From assembly GCF_007991635.1 (NCBI RefSeq), contig NZ_BJYS01000019.1, forward strand, positions 1 to 64,000: a stretch of DNA of 64,000 bases, written 5' to 3'. The notes under the pieces are model-generated. The model saw only the letters and a program-made list of their open reading frames with translations, made no database searches and was not told where the DNA came from. The stretch is from Adhaeribacter aerolatus. Its GTDB lineage: Bacteria > Bacteroidota > Bacteroidia > Cytophagales > Hymenobacteraceae. The position numbers and the translations under genes were made by a program. Shown here piece by piece: positions 44,795 through 53,707 of this stretch. Within the stretch, counting starts at the first letter, position 1. Each line of letters begins with the position of its first letter.

Positions 44795-45661
44795 TTATTG
44801 CGGCGCGGCGGTAATGTCTTTTGTAATTACGGGCCAAACACCGGCTCTTGGGAAGCTAATGCCTTTGTTGGCACCCCTTACACCGGCATCCTGCTGAAAA
44901 TAATAGAGTGGCCAGCCTTTATAGGTTAATTGTTTTTTACCGAAAATCGTGATAACGCTGAATGAATTTTTGTCCAGAGTAGAAGGCACTACTATCTGGT
45001 CGGTTTCGTAAATGGGCCACACGGCATCGTGCGTAGCATTCTGGTTGGTATAGTTATTCTTATTAAACTTATCGTTGATAAAACCATACAAGGTTTGGCC
45101 CATTCCATCGGTAAAGTATAAGGTTTTACCAGTGCCTTCGGTATAATTAGATTTATAGTTTTTGCCATCGTGCCCTACCAACTGGGCATTTACCAGCATA
45201 ATAGAATAATCGGGTTTGGCCACAAACCAAATACCACCCACGCCCTCACCAGTGGTTTGTCCGGGCGCTTCCAGGGTGTTTACACCATTAACCGCCGGCG
45301 CATAATAATAGAGCGGCCAGGTTTTATAGGTTACTTGTTTTTTGCCGTTAGCTGCCGTTATGGTACCAAAATCCGATAGTTCTAGGCCATCGCCCAACTG
45401 GTCGGCTGTTAAATTCTCTACATTAAAATAAGGCCAAAGTGCTTCGCAGCCGCCGGCGCAGTTATTCTGACCATTAAAATCGTTCGAGAAGTAGTAAAGG
45501 GTACGACCATCTTTATCAACCAGGTAATTGCCGAGAGTAGCACTGGTTTGCAGTTTTATCTCTTTTGTAACACCGGCTTCATTGTCGTCGTCGCAACTCC
45601 AGGCAAAAAGCAGGAGCGCGGGTAACAGTAATTTAAAACTGTACTGAAATATCTTTTTCAT
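44795..45661 (-). CDS. PF03640-type secreted repeat lipoprotein
   Basis: A 288-residue lipoprotein of the 'secreted repeat of unknown function' type (Lipoprotein_15). I start at the ATG giving MKKIFQYSFKLLLPALLLFA, with lipobox FAWSC. A longer frame beginning 75 bases earlier adds no signal-like leader. Two repeats of the family motif are visible: LVDKDGRTLYYFSNDFNGQN with CAGGCEALWPYF, and LYGFINDKFNKNNYTN with HDAVWPIYE. Each is followed by KKQVTYKTWPLYYY or KKQLTYKGWPLYYF. Its role is unknown; similar proteins occur near electron-transfer and SCO genes. Confidence 0.88.
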   Translation of the reverse strand: MKKIFQYSFKLLLPALLLFAWSCDDDNEAGVTKEIKLQTSATLGNYLVDKDGRTLYYFSNDFNGQNNCAGGCEALWPYFNVENLTADQLGDGLELSDFGTITAANGKKQVTYKTWPLYYYAPAVNGVNTLEAPGQTTGEGVGGIWFVAKPDYSIMLVNAQLVGHDGKNYKSNYTEGTGKTLYFTDGMGQTLYGFINDKFNKNNYTNQNATHDAVWPIYETDQIVVPSTLDKNSFSVITIFGKKQLTYKGWPLYYFQQDAGVRGANKGISFPRAGVWPVITKDITAAPQ

Positions 45662-45913
45662 AATGTTTTGGGCTAGGTGACTTTTTTGGTTTAAAACTTC
45701 GATTTTAAAACAGGGGATAATATTAGTTGAGCTCAACTACAGGTCGGATGGAATAGCGGAATGGTTGCCTCGGCTTAAATTTTTTTTGTTCTGATATGTA
45801 TTTCCAGGAGACAGAGTCAAGTCAATTATTTCTGACAATATTATAATCTGAATGAATTTTCTTTTACCTTGGTAATGTTCCGCGTCGGCGGCTTTATCTC
45901 CTAAGCTTATTCT

Positions 45914-45991
45914 ATGAAACCTGCTATTATAATTGCGCTGCTTATTATTTTTTTATTCGTAATTCGGTCCCGGGTTAAGAAGAAAAAGTAG
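45914..45991 (+). CDS. Possible 25-residue membrane microprotein
   Basis: A short frame: ATG, then PAIIIALLIIFLFVI (one hydrophobic helix), then a basic tail RSRVKKKK and TAG. This single-span, positive-inside design is typical of real small membrane proteins, but a chance frame in AT-rich DNA cannot be excluded. It lies in the 413-base spacer upstream of the DUF1080 gene. Confidence 0.3.
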   Translation: MKPAIIIALLIIFLFVIRSRVKKKK

Positions 45992-46074
45992 GCGGAAACA
46001 CAACTTTTTTGCCAGGCAAACCACCAGGTTCTCCAAGTAAATTTTTATAACACCACCTTTTTCGAGCTTAAAAC

Positions 46075-46806
46075 ATGATGTATCAGCTTATTTTATCTTT
46101 TTGGCTTGCCATTGCTTTACTGTCGTTTAATGGTCCGGAGAACATAAGGACAGACATGGTTCACCCGCTGCAGAAAGCTAAATCAAAAAGCTTGTTTAAC
46201 GGGAAAGATTTAACCGGCTGGCACGCCGATGTACCCAAAATGGATAATAATCCGGAGGTAAAAAGTCCGTTTATTGTGCGCGATGGTTTGCTGGTTAGTT
46301 TAGGAACGCCCGGCGGCCATTTAATTACCGATGCCAGTTACCAGAACTACCGCCTCGAACTGGAGTATCGGTTTGCCGGTAAACCCGGCAATTGCGGGGC
46401 GCTGGTGCACGCATCTACCCCGCGGGCTTTGTACGAAATGTTTCCGAAATCGATAGAAGTACAAATGATGCACCAGAACGCCGGCGATTTTTGGTGTATT
46501 CAGGAAGATATTGTGGTGCCGGATATGGAAAAACGCCGCGGGCCTAAAGAAAAATGGGGCGTTAACGGCGATAAACTGCGGCGCATTCCCAACCTGACGG
46601 ATGGCTCGGAAAAGCCGCTGGGCGAGTGGAACGCCATGACTATTGAGTGCGTGGGCAACACCATTAAAGTGTGGTTAAACAACGATATGGTTAATTATGG
46701 TTTTGACGCAACCGTCAGCCAGGGTCAGATTGCTTTGCAGGCCGAAGGCGCCGAAGTAGAGTTTCGGAAAGTTTTATTAACGCCGATAAAGAAGTTAACA
46801 GATTAA
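46075..46806 (+). CDS. DUF1080 (3-keto-disaccharide hydrolase-like) protein
   Basis: A 243-residue secreted protein: signal peptide (LILSFWLAIALLSF) and then a DUF1080 jelly-roll. The family start KSLFNGKDLTGWHAD is clear, as are YRLELEYRFAGKPGNCGALV, the conserved SIEVQMMHQNAGDFW and the ending GQIALQAEGAEVEFRKVLL. Some relatives hydrolyse 3-keto-disaccharides or bind glycans; this one is not near other sugar genes. It is followed by convergent genes with no shared terminator that I could see. Confidence 0.9.
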   Translation: MMYQLILSFWLAIALLSFNGPENIRTDMVHPLQKAKSKSLFNGKDLTGWHADVPKMDNNPEVKSPFIVRDGLLVSLGTPGGHLITDASYQNYRLELEYRFAGKPGNCGALVHASTPRALYEMFPKSIEVQMMHQNAGDFWCIQEDIVVPDMEKRRGPKEKWGVNGDKLRRIPNLTDGSEKPLGEWNAMTIECVGNTIKVWLNNDMVNYGFDATVSQGQIALQAEGAEVEFRKVLLTPIKKLTD

Positions 46807-46877
46807 GAAAGCTAAAGATTAAGCCACGAAGGTTCCGGCTCCTGCGTATTAAATGATGCATCAGGGTTTGGAATTGC

Positions 46878-47243
46878 TTAGAGTTCCTCGAGGCTGAACA
46901 ATATTCTTTTGCCTTTTTCCTGGCCAATTCTAACCATTTCGTCGGCTCCGCCCGAAGGTCCGCCAATTCTTAGGATGGCATCGCATTTACTAATCAGCCG
47001 GATGGCCACCGGATGGAATAATTCATTCCAGATGGTATCGCCTATTTGGGTGGAACCGGCCGTGTGGATTAAGGGCAAAGCAAACCATTCGCCTAAAACC
47101 GGTAAGTGGCCGGCCCTATAAATTTCTAGCGCCATTTTTTCCATTAAAGCTACATTTTGCCCAATCAAATCCGGGTCGTCGTTAGTGCCGGAGCGGTATG
47201 GGCCGGCAACCAGTATGAGCAAAGGATGGGTTAGTTCTGGCAT
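46878..47243 (-). CDS. DUF4406-like / nucleoside deoxyribosyltransferase-like protein
   Basis: A 121-residue Rossmann-like protein. It starts ILVAGPYRSGTNDDPDL, a nucleotide or deoxyribose-binding loop, and has DAILRIGGPSGGADEMVRIG, where the GGPSGGADEM turn resembles the phosphate site of DUF4406 and 2-deoxyribosyltransferase-like proteins. Activity is unproven. Its start overlaps the end of the NUDIX gene by 13 bases, so the two are coupled. This pairing suggests nucleotide salvage or cleanup, which is inference. Confidence 0.7.
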   Translation of the reverse strand: MPELTHPLLILVAGPYRSGTNDDPDLIGQNVALMEKMALEIYRAGHLPVLGEWFALPLIHTAGSTQIGDTIWNELFHPVAIRLISKCDAILRIGGPSGGADEMVRIGQEKGKRILFSLEEL

Positions 47244-47818
47244 AAAAGGTTGTTTATTTTAACGTACTGCAGCAGCATAATGGTTTTGCCGTCTTTAATT
47301 TCACCGGTCGCAATCAGGTTGTAAGCGGTTTCAAAATCAAGCTCCAGCACTTCAATATTTTCCTGTTCTTCGGCCAGCCCGCCACCTTTGCTTACCTGCA
47401 TTTCGCGCGCGTATTCGGCCACAAAAAAATATAGGATCTCGGTTACAGAACCCGGCGACATGTAAGCTTCGAATATTTTTTGCACCTGCGATATTTTATA
47501 GCCCGTTTCTTCTTCGGTTTCTTTTTTAATACAATCTTCGGCATTATCCCTATCCAAAAGCCCGGCACAAGCCTCTATCAGCATACCGGTTGGGTTGCCG
47601 TTAATAAAAGAAGGTAGCCGGAATTGGCGGGTTAAGATTACGGTTTTCTGTGCTTTGTTATAAAGCAAAATAGTGGCTCCGTTGCCGCGGTCGTAAGCTT
47701 CCCGGCTTTGGGTCTGCCAGGTACCATTTTTTTGCAAATAATCAAAGGTAACTTTCCGGAGTGTGTACCAATTATCCGAAAGAACCTCGGTCTTATTAAT
47801 TTTTATTTTTTCATTCAT
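47231..47818 (-). CDS. NUDIX hydrolase, NudK/YffH-like
   Basis: A 195-residue NUDIX protein. The NUDIX box is seen as AGLLDRDNAEDCIKKE then TEEETGYKI (Lys where most have Arg). The pattern NGTWQTQSREAYDRGNGATI and RQFRLPSF is that of the GDP-mannose or ADP-ribose pyrophosphatase group (NudK/YffH). It probably cleaves nucleotide-sugar or nucleotide diphosphates with Mg. It is the first gene of a two-gene unit with the overlapping Rossmann-like gene. Confidence 0.88.
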   Translation of the reverse strand: MNEKIKINKTEVLSDNWYTLRKVTFDYLQKNGTWQTQSREAYDRGNGATILLYNKAQKTVILTRQFRLPSFINGNPTGMLIEACAGLLDRDNAEDCIKKETEEETGYKISQVQKIFEAYMSPGSVTEILYFFVAEYAREMQVSKGGGLAEEQENIEVLELDFETAYNLIATGEIKDGKTIMLLQYVKINNLLCQN

Positions 47819-48089
47819 GAATTAAGTGTTTAAATACAAGCTACTTTTAGAACAAGAGTATTTATTTAAATGAGAGGTTGCACAAAGTGGGCTGAACCTA
47901 AATAAAAATATATCACTTACTATACAAAACAGAAATAAAAAATAAAGCTACCTGGCTTAATATTTTGTAAGTTTATATTAGAAATTTTATCCGGATTTAT
48001 TCTACTATTAAGCCCGATAAAACTTGAATATACTAGATTTTTTAGCCAACCAGCGCAACAAAGCTTTTCTCCTATAATATATTCTGTTC

Positions 48090-50078
48090 ATGGAAATTCC
48101 CTTGCTTACCGATATTATAGTCGTATTAGGGCTGGCCGTGCTGGTAATTATGCTGTTTCAGCGGTTCCGGTTTCCTACAATTCTGGGTTTCTTAGCTACA
48201 GGCGTTATTACGGGCCCGCACGGTTTTGGCATTATTCCGGATACCCACCAGATAGAAGTTTTGGCTGAAATAGGGGTCATTCTGCTGCTCTTTATTATTG
48301 GCATGGAGTTCTCGCTGCATAACCTGTTTCTTATTAAACGTACCGTTTTTGTGGGTGGCGCCGTACAGGTTTTTCTAACCATTCTTCTGGTTACCGTACT
48401 ATTAAATACGGCCGGCATGGCTTTGCCGCAGGCTATTTTCATTGGTTTTCTTTTTTCGCTCAGCAGCACGGCTATCGTACTCAAACTCTTGCAAGATAAA
48501 GATGAGCTAAACAGCCCGCACGGGAAAATTGTGCTCGCTATTCTTATCTTTCAGGATATAATTGTGGTGCCCATGATGCTGGTAGCGCCGCTTATGGCCG
48601 GTGGCACCCAAAATATTGCCCAAGCCTTGTTATTGATGCTGCTGAAAGGTGTACTGGTAATTGTTTTTGTATTGCTGAGCGCCCGCTACGTGGTACCGCG
48701 TTTGCTTTACCAGGTGGCTCAAACCAAAAGTCGCGAATTATTTATTTTAAGCGTAGTAGTTATTTGTTTTGCGGTGGCCTGGCTTACCTCCAGACTGGGG
48801 TTATCTCTGGCGCTGGGAGCTTTTATGGCGGGCTTGATTATATCGGAATCGGAGTACAGCCACCAGGCCACCAGCAATATTATTCCTTTCCGCGAGTTAT
48901 TCAGCAGCTTTTTCTTTGTGTCGATTGGTATGCTCCTGGATGCTTCTTTTATGCTGGAGCACCTGCCTTATATTCTGGGTCTGACCCTCCTGATTATTTT
49001 AGTAAAAACATTTGTGGCTACGATAGCCGCTAAAATATTACGATACCCGCTGCGCACCTCGTTGATGGTGGGGTTGGCCATTTTTCAGGTTGGCGAGTTT
49101 GCTTTTATTTTGTCTAAAACTGGTATCAAATATGGCTTATTAACCCCTGAAGTTTACCAGTATTTTTTATCGGTGTCTTTGTTAACCATGGCCTTTACGC
49201 CGTTCGTAATTAATAAATACCAGCCCATCGCCTCCGGCTTAAGTAAGTTGTTAGGTGCACAGCCGCACTTGGCACACGCCGGAGATAACCAGCCCGACAA
49301 TGACCCGTTGCACCACCTCGATGATCATGTGGTAATTATTGGATATGGCATTAACGGGCGCAACGTTGCCAAAGCTGCCCGATACGCCCGCATACCTTAC
49401 GTGATTGTGGAATTAGATGCCATTACCGTTCGGCGGGAGCGCCGCTTTGGCGAACCCATTGTGTATGGCGATGCCATGCACCATATGATTTTACACCATG
49501 TAAATATTCAGAAAGCGCGGGTGGTAGTTATTGCGGTTTCGGATCCGGCGGCTACCAAGCGCATTCTTTCGGGCATCCGGCAGATTACTGATAAGGTGCA
49601 TATAATCGTACGCACGCGTTTTGTGCTGGAGATGGCTGAAAATTATCACCTGGGCGCTGATGAAGTGGTGCCGGAAGAATTCGAAACCTCCATCGAAATA
49701 TTTACCCGGGTGCTGGCGAAGTACCTGCAGCCCCGTGACCAGATAGAAGCTTTTACCAATAGTATCCGGGCTGATAATTACCAGATGCTCCGTACGCTAA
49801 ACGGCCGTAAACAATCTCTGGGCCACTACGATATTGAGTTGCCGGATTTTGAAATAGCCAGCTTAAAAATATTTACCTCCGGCAGCAATATTGTAAATAA
49901 ACCACTGCGCGAGGCAAACCTCCGGCAGCGGTTTAGCATAACCATTGTAGGAATAAACCGCGAAGGCCAGACGATTCATAATATTGATGCGGAGACCTTT
50001 TTGCTGCAAGGTGATGTGGTATATGTGGCCGGCAAACCAGCCGACATCAGCCGCTTCGACAACCTCCTTCGGGAATAA
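48090..50078 (+). CDS. CPA2-family monovalent cation:proton antiporter (Kef-type) with RCK domain
   Basis: A 662-residue inner-membrane protein. The first 380 residues are about 12 helices with CPA2 signatures (FPTILGFLATGVITGPHGFG, SLSSTAIVLKLLQD, GAFMAGLIISES). Residues about 410-530 are a TrkA_N/RCK domain whose dinucleotide loop is VVIIGYGINGRNVAKAAR, and the last 90 residues are TrkA_C (FTSGSNIVNKPLREANLRQ). It moves K or Na against protons, gated by ligands on the RCK part. A single gene. Confidence 0.94.
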   Translation: MEIPLLTDIIVVLGLAVLVIMLFQRFRFPTILGFLATGVITGPHGFGIIPDTHQIEVLAEIGVILLLFIIGMEFSLHNLFLIKRTVFVGGAVQVFLTILLVTVLLNTAGMALPQAIFIGFLFSLSSTAIVLKLLQDKDELNSPHGKIVLAILIFQDIIVVPMMLVAPLMAGGTQNIAQALLLMLLKGVLVIVFVLLSARYVVPRLLYQVAQTKSRELFILSVVVICFAVAWLTSRLGLSLALGAFMAGLIISESEYSHQATSNIIPFRELFSSFFFVSIGMLLDASFMLEHLPYILGLTLLIILVKTFVATIAAKILRYPLRTSLMVGLAIFQVGEFAFILSKTGIKYGLLTPEVYQYFLSVSLLTMAFTPFVINKYQPIASGLSKLLGAQPHLAHAGDNQPDNDPLHHLDDHVVIIGYGINGRNVAKAARYARIPYVIVELDAITVRRERRFGEPIVYGDAMHHMILHHVNIQKARVVVIAVSDPAATKRILSGIRQITDKVHIIVRTRFVLEMAENYHLGADEVVPEEFETSIEIFTRVLAKYLQPRDQIEAFTNSIRADNYQMLRTLNGRKQSLGHYDIELPDFEIASLKIFTSGSNIVNKPLREANLRQRFSITIVGINREGQTIHNIDAETFLLQGDVVYVAGKPADISRFDNLLRE

Positions 50079-50238
50079 TTTTGCTGTGAACTTCCGGTAC
50101 AAATATATAGGTGCCAAACTTATACTGGTGCTTCGCGAAATTATAAATTAAAAATTGTGAATTTTAAGTTGTAAAAGCTCTTTTCCGTTTTTGGGTTTCA
50201 TCTGGTTCTAAAATCTATTTGGAATAAGTAATAATAAT

Positions 50239-50328
50239 AGGACTTTTGCAAAATGGTTTTTCTAACATTGTAAATCCTCCCCCTTGCCCCCTCCGAAGGG
50301 GGACTTTGGATAATTTTGCGAAAGTCCT
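50239..50328. repeat. Palindromic intergenic repeat
   Basis: Arms AGGACTTTTGCAAAAT (50239-50254) and ATTTTGCGAAAGTCCT (50313-50328) match over 15 of 16 bases. The centre holds a C-run and a G-run (CCCCCTT ... AAGGGGG). It lies in the 464-base spacer 50079-50542, which has no gene. This looks like a mobile, non-coding dispersed repeat. Confidence 0.6.
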
Positions 50329-50464
50329 GAATAAATCGAATATTATTAAAAAGTGATGTTGCTATGGTATGCTACGCCATTATCTAACAAAAGACGTACT
50401 GGCCATTGGCAAAATGCCGCTTTGCCACAACCCGAAGAAATATTATTATCCGTAAGCCAGATGC

Positions 50465-50509
50465 TATAAACAAAAACAGGCAAGAATTATTTGCCCATTT
50501 TTGTTTATA
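50465..50509 (-). terminator. Bidirectional terminator after the phosphorylase-like gene
   Basis: Arms at 50465-50483 and 50490-50509 (TATAAACAAAAA...GGCAA against TTGCC...TTTTTGTTTATA) pair nearly throughout. They lie 34 bases after the stop of the minus-strand gene ending at 50543. Confidence 0.75.
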
Positions 50510-50542
50510 GATATTATTTTAACAATTGCTCCGTTCGGATTT

Positions 50543-52195
50543 TTATTCCTGGTAAAGATTGGTATAATATTCATCGGCCATACGGTCGGCTCCAAACATA
50601 GGGGCAACATCCCGCATACTTTGCTTCATAATCTGTACCCACTTTTTCCGGTTCTGGTAGTAAGCCGGGATAATTTCCTGCTCCAGTATTTGCATCATGT
50701 TGGCGTAATCCTGCTCGTCTTGCTCGTATTCCGGTAAAGAGGTATCTACAATCGGGAAGAGGAAACTGTTTTCACCGTGACGGCCAAATTCCGGAATCCA
50801 GCCATCCTGCACCGTAAAGTTAATGGCGCCGTTCATAGCAGCGGTCATACCACTGGTGCCGGAGGCTTCGCGGGGGCGGCGGGGCGTATTCAACCATATA
50901 TCGGCGCCCTGTTTTAGTTTGCGCGAAAGTTCTATTTCGTACCCGGTTAAAACAGCAAAATTATTTCTCTTATAAGACAGCTTTACCAGCTTGTTAAATA
51001 CTTCAATAGCGCCCATGTCGAAAGGATAAGGCTTACCGGCCCAGATTACCTGAACGGGTTGGCCTTCGCGGTTAATTAAATTGAAAAAATGGTGCAGATC
51101 GCGTAAGAGCAGGTCGGCTCGTTTATAACCGGCAAACCGTCGGGCCCATACAATGGTTAATACATCGGTTTTAAACAACTTACCCGTCTGGTCGGCTACC
51201 ATCTCAAAAAGTGGTTTCTTCATTTCGGCTTTGCGCCGCACCAGGGCTTCGTCGTTGTTCTGTTCAAAAGCTCCGTACAAGGCCTCATCGCGCCAGAAAG
51301 GTACATTCTGGGCATTTGTAATGGCTTTAATTTCGCAGATACCATCGTTCCCGGCCCACATATCGCGCGATACCTCGCCGTGCAATTGCGAAACCCCGTT
51401 GGCTATGCGCGCCAGCCGCAGGGCGGCTAAGGTATGGCTGAACATCTGGCCGTGCATACCGGTAATAAACCGCACTTCATCCAGGTGAATATCACCAAAA
51501 AAGGTCATTTTATTTAATAGCAGAATGTCGTGCTCTTCGTTGCCGGCTTTTTCGGGGGTGTGCGTGGTAAATATCAGTTGCTCTTTTACTTCCGCCAGGT
51601 GGTGGTTTTTCGCGTATAAATAAAACGCCAGAGGCAGGGCGTGTGCTTCGTTCATGTGGTAACGCGCCGCGCCACCCAGCGCTTCTACTACTTTAGCGCC
51701 GCCAATCCCCAGCACCATGCTTTGCGCAATCCGGGCAGCCGGCTCGGGATCGTATAACATGTGCGAAATGGTTTGGCTCAGGTAATCGTTTTCCGGAATA
51801 TCGGTCGTGAGCAGGTAAACCGGCACGGTGCCGAAGATTTCGGGCTTCAAGACCAGGGCCTTTACCCAAACGGTATTGCCGTGTATAATAACCGGTACCA
51901 CAATGCCGGAATCTTCCAAAAAGGTATAATATTTATCGGAGAACTGGACCCGCATGGTGTTGTCGTCGTTGCGCACCTGGTCGTAGTAACCAAATTTCCA
52001 GAGCATCCCAATGCCAATCATGTTCTGGCGCAAATCGTACGCGCTGCGCATGTGCGAACCAGCCAGGTAACCTAAACCACCAGAGTATATTTTCAGGGCC
52101 TGGTGAATGCCAAACTCCATACTAAAGTAAGCGACCCGCTCGGTATACTTCGGGTTTATATCATAGGGGTGATACCATTTGTTGTATTCTGACAT
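50543..52195 (-). CDS. Alpha-glucan phosphorylase-like protein lacking the PLP lysine
   Basis: A 550-residue protein of the short alpha-glucan phosphorylase branch (GT35 relatives), normally releasing glucose-1-phosphate from glycogen. Family blocks are clear: VAYFSMEFGIHQALKIYSGGL, then IFTTHTPEKAGNE, then VWARRFAGYKRADLLL, then NTPRRPREASGTSGMTAAMN. In the last one the residue after Met450 is Thr451, where phosphorylases carry the pyridoxal-phosphate Lys (usual SGTSGMK). The codon is ACC, so this is not a reading error of one base. Activity is therefore doubtful or altered. Confidence 0.85.
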   Translation of the reverse strand: MSEYNKWYHPYDINPKYTERVAYFSMEFGIHQALKIYSGGLGYLAGSHMRSAYDLRQNMIGIGMLWKFGYYDQVRNDDNTMRVQFSDKYYTFLEDSGIVVPVIIHGNTVWVKALVLKPEIFGTVPVYLLTTDIPENDYLSQTISHMLYDPEPAARIAQSMVLGIGGAKVVEALGGAARYHMNEAHALPLAFYLYAKNHHLAEVKEQLIFTTHTPEKAGNEEHDILLLNKMTFFGDIHLDEVRFITGMHGQMFSHTLAALRLARIANGVSQLHGEVSRDMWAGNDGICEIKAITNAQNVPFWRDEALYGAFEQNNDEALVRRKAEMKKPLFEMVADQTGKLFKTDVLTIVWARRFAGYKRADLLLRDLHHFFNLINREGQPVQVIWAGKPYPFDMGAIEVFNKLVKLSYKRNNFAVLTGYEIELSRKLKQGADIWLNTPRRPREASGTSGMTAAMNGAINFTVQDGWIPEFGRHGENSFLFPIVDTSLPEYEQDEQDYANMMQILEQEIIPAYYQNRKKWVQIMKQSMRDVAPMFGADRMADEYYTNLYQE

Positions 52196-52463
52196 AGAGA
52201 CGTTTTAAATTATGAATATTTAAACCTTGTATTAATTCCTGTTCATGGTCTGCCCGGACAAAATGAAATATTATGCCGTACCGGCCCTGGGCCCATACGG
52301 CTGCTATTTTTCTTTAAACCTGGCAATTTGTCGGCCTAATATATTCAGAATAAAATTTACCTGGAGCAATATTTTAACGGATTGCCCGAATATTTACGGT
52401 AAATGCTTACCGTATTTCTACCAAAAGAAAAGGCCAACAGGCGATAAATACGGATTTCGGCCT

Positions 52464-53672
52464 TTAGTGTTGGTGCGAGGCCATCAGATCGTTGCCGTTT
52501 TTTAACACGTGTTCGCTGTAAAGCAGGTAAGCTCCGGTAACCACCACAGTATCGCCGAGGCTCAAACCGCTTTGGATAGAAATATTATTTGTACCCGCTT
52601 CGCCGGTAGTAACCATCCGGGGCTGAAAAGTATTCTTCCCTCTTTTTAGCCACACATGCGCCCCTTGCTGCTCCCGGATGACCGCTTCCTGCGGCAGAAT
52701 AATCTCTTTTCCGGAAGCGCTGGTTAAGGTAATGGTGGCGGGCATACCCGGCAGCAGATTTCCTTTTGGGTTGGGCATTTCGGCCCGCATTATTACCACC
52801 TGACTGTTTTGCCGGAACTCCGGGTTAACGAAAGAAACTCTTGCGATCTGGGGAGCAATACCCGGTACGGAAACCTGAATTTTATCGCCGGTCTTTACGG
52901 CCAGGGCTTCACCAGCGTAGAGTTCAGCTTCTACCCATAATTTATTCAGATTGGTTAGCCGGTAGAGTAAACCGCCCTCGGGCACATAAATACCCTCAGC
53001 CGCGGCTATTTCGGTTACAATACCGGGACGCGGGGAAAGAAAGGTTATGCGGGCATCCGGTCGCTTCGACTTAGAAAGCCGGCTAATCTGACCTTCGGTT
53101 AAGCCAAATAACCTCAATTTTTGCCGGGCTGCTTCCAGGAAAGAGGCATAGCGGGTTTCCTGCTGACCAAAATTCTGGTATTGTTCCAGGGTTAATAAAT
53201 ATTCCCGTTCCAGGGTTAAAAGATCTTCGCTGTATAAATCGTATAGGGGCTGGCCTTTCCGGATGGGAACACCTGTTTCCTTTACATACAGTTTTTCAAT
53301 CCGGCCGGCGGCCCGGCTGCTGATGAGGTCTACCTGGGTCTCGTCGGGCACCAGGCGGCCGGTGAGAATGGTGTTAGCGGCAATTTGGCCGGTTTGCACG
53401 GGTTGGATGGTGATGTTGCCTAACTTTATTTGGCTATCGCTCAGCACCAGGGTATTGTTCGTGTCTTTGGCAGTAGCCTTGGGCTTGCTGACTGGCACCA
53501 GGTCCATGCCGCAAACCGGACAGGAGCCGGGCTGGTTCTCTACAATCTGCGGGTGCATCGGGCAGGTGTAAGTGGTTCCGGTTTCGACATTGGTGTGGTT
53601 ATGGGTTTCCTGGCAGGCAAAGGCGGTTAGCGCCAAGGTGAATACCAGTAAAATTTTTGTTAAATATTTCAT
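52464..53672 (-). CDS. RND efflux periplasmic adaptor (CusB-like) with heavy-metal domain
   Basis: A 402-residue adaptor. Signal peptide with lipobox-like LTAFAC, then a heavy-metal-binding motif [17 protein letters not shown] with PVCGMDLVP, then the HlyD/CusB hairpin, barrel-sandwich (PGIVTEIAAAEGIYVPEGG) and membrane-proximal domains. It links the inner-membrane pump to the TolC-type channel and passes metal. It is the last gene of the metal operon, 35 bases after a second adaptor of the same type. Confidence 0.93.
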   Translation of the reverse strand: MKYLTKILLVFTLALTAFACQETHNHTNVETGTTYTCPMHPQIVENQPGSCPVCGMDLVPVSKPKATAKDTNNTLVLSDSQIKLGNITIQPVQTGQIAANTILTGRLVPDETQVDLISSRAAGRIEKLYVKETGVPIRKGQPLYDLYSEDLLTLEREYLLTLEQYQNFGQQETRYASFLEAARQKLRLFGLTEGQISRLSKSKRPDARITFLSPRPGIVTEIAAAEGIYVPEGGLLYRLTNLNKLWVEAELYAGEALAVKTGDKIQVSVPGIAPQIARVSFVNPEFRQNSQVVIMRAEMPNPKGNLLPGMPATITLTSASGKEIILPQEAVIREQQGAHVWLKRGKNTFQPRMVTTGEAGTNNISIQSGLSLGDTVVVTGAYLLYSEHVLKNGNDLMASHQH

Positions 53673-53707
53673 CAGTATGAAAAATATAATCTTCTGTAAA
53701 TAGACGC

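Noticed and set aside
44628-44897. 89-residue plus-strand frame
   Set aside because: It overlaps the 3' end of the PF03640-type lipoprotein gene on the other strand, and has no family pattern.
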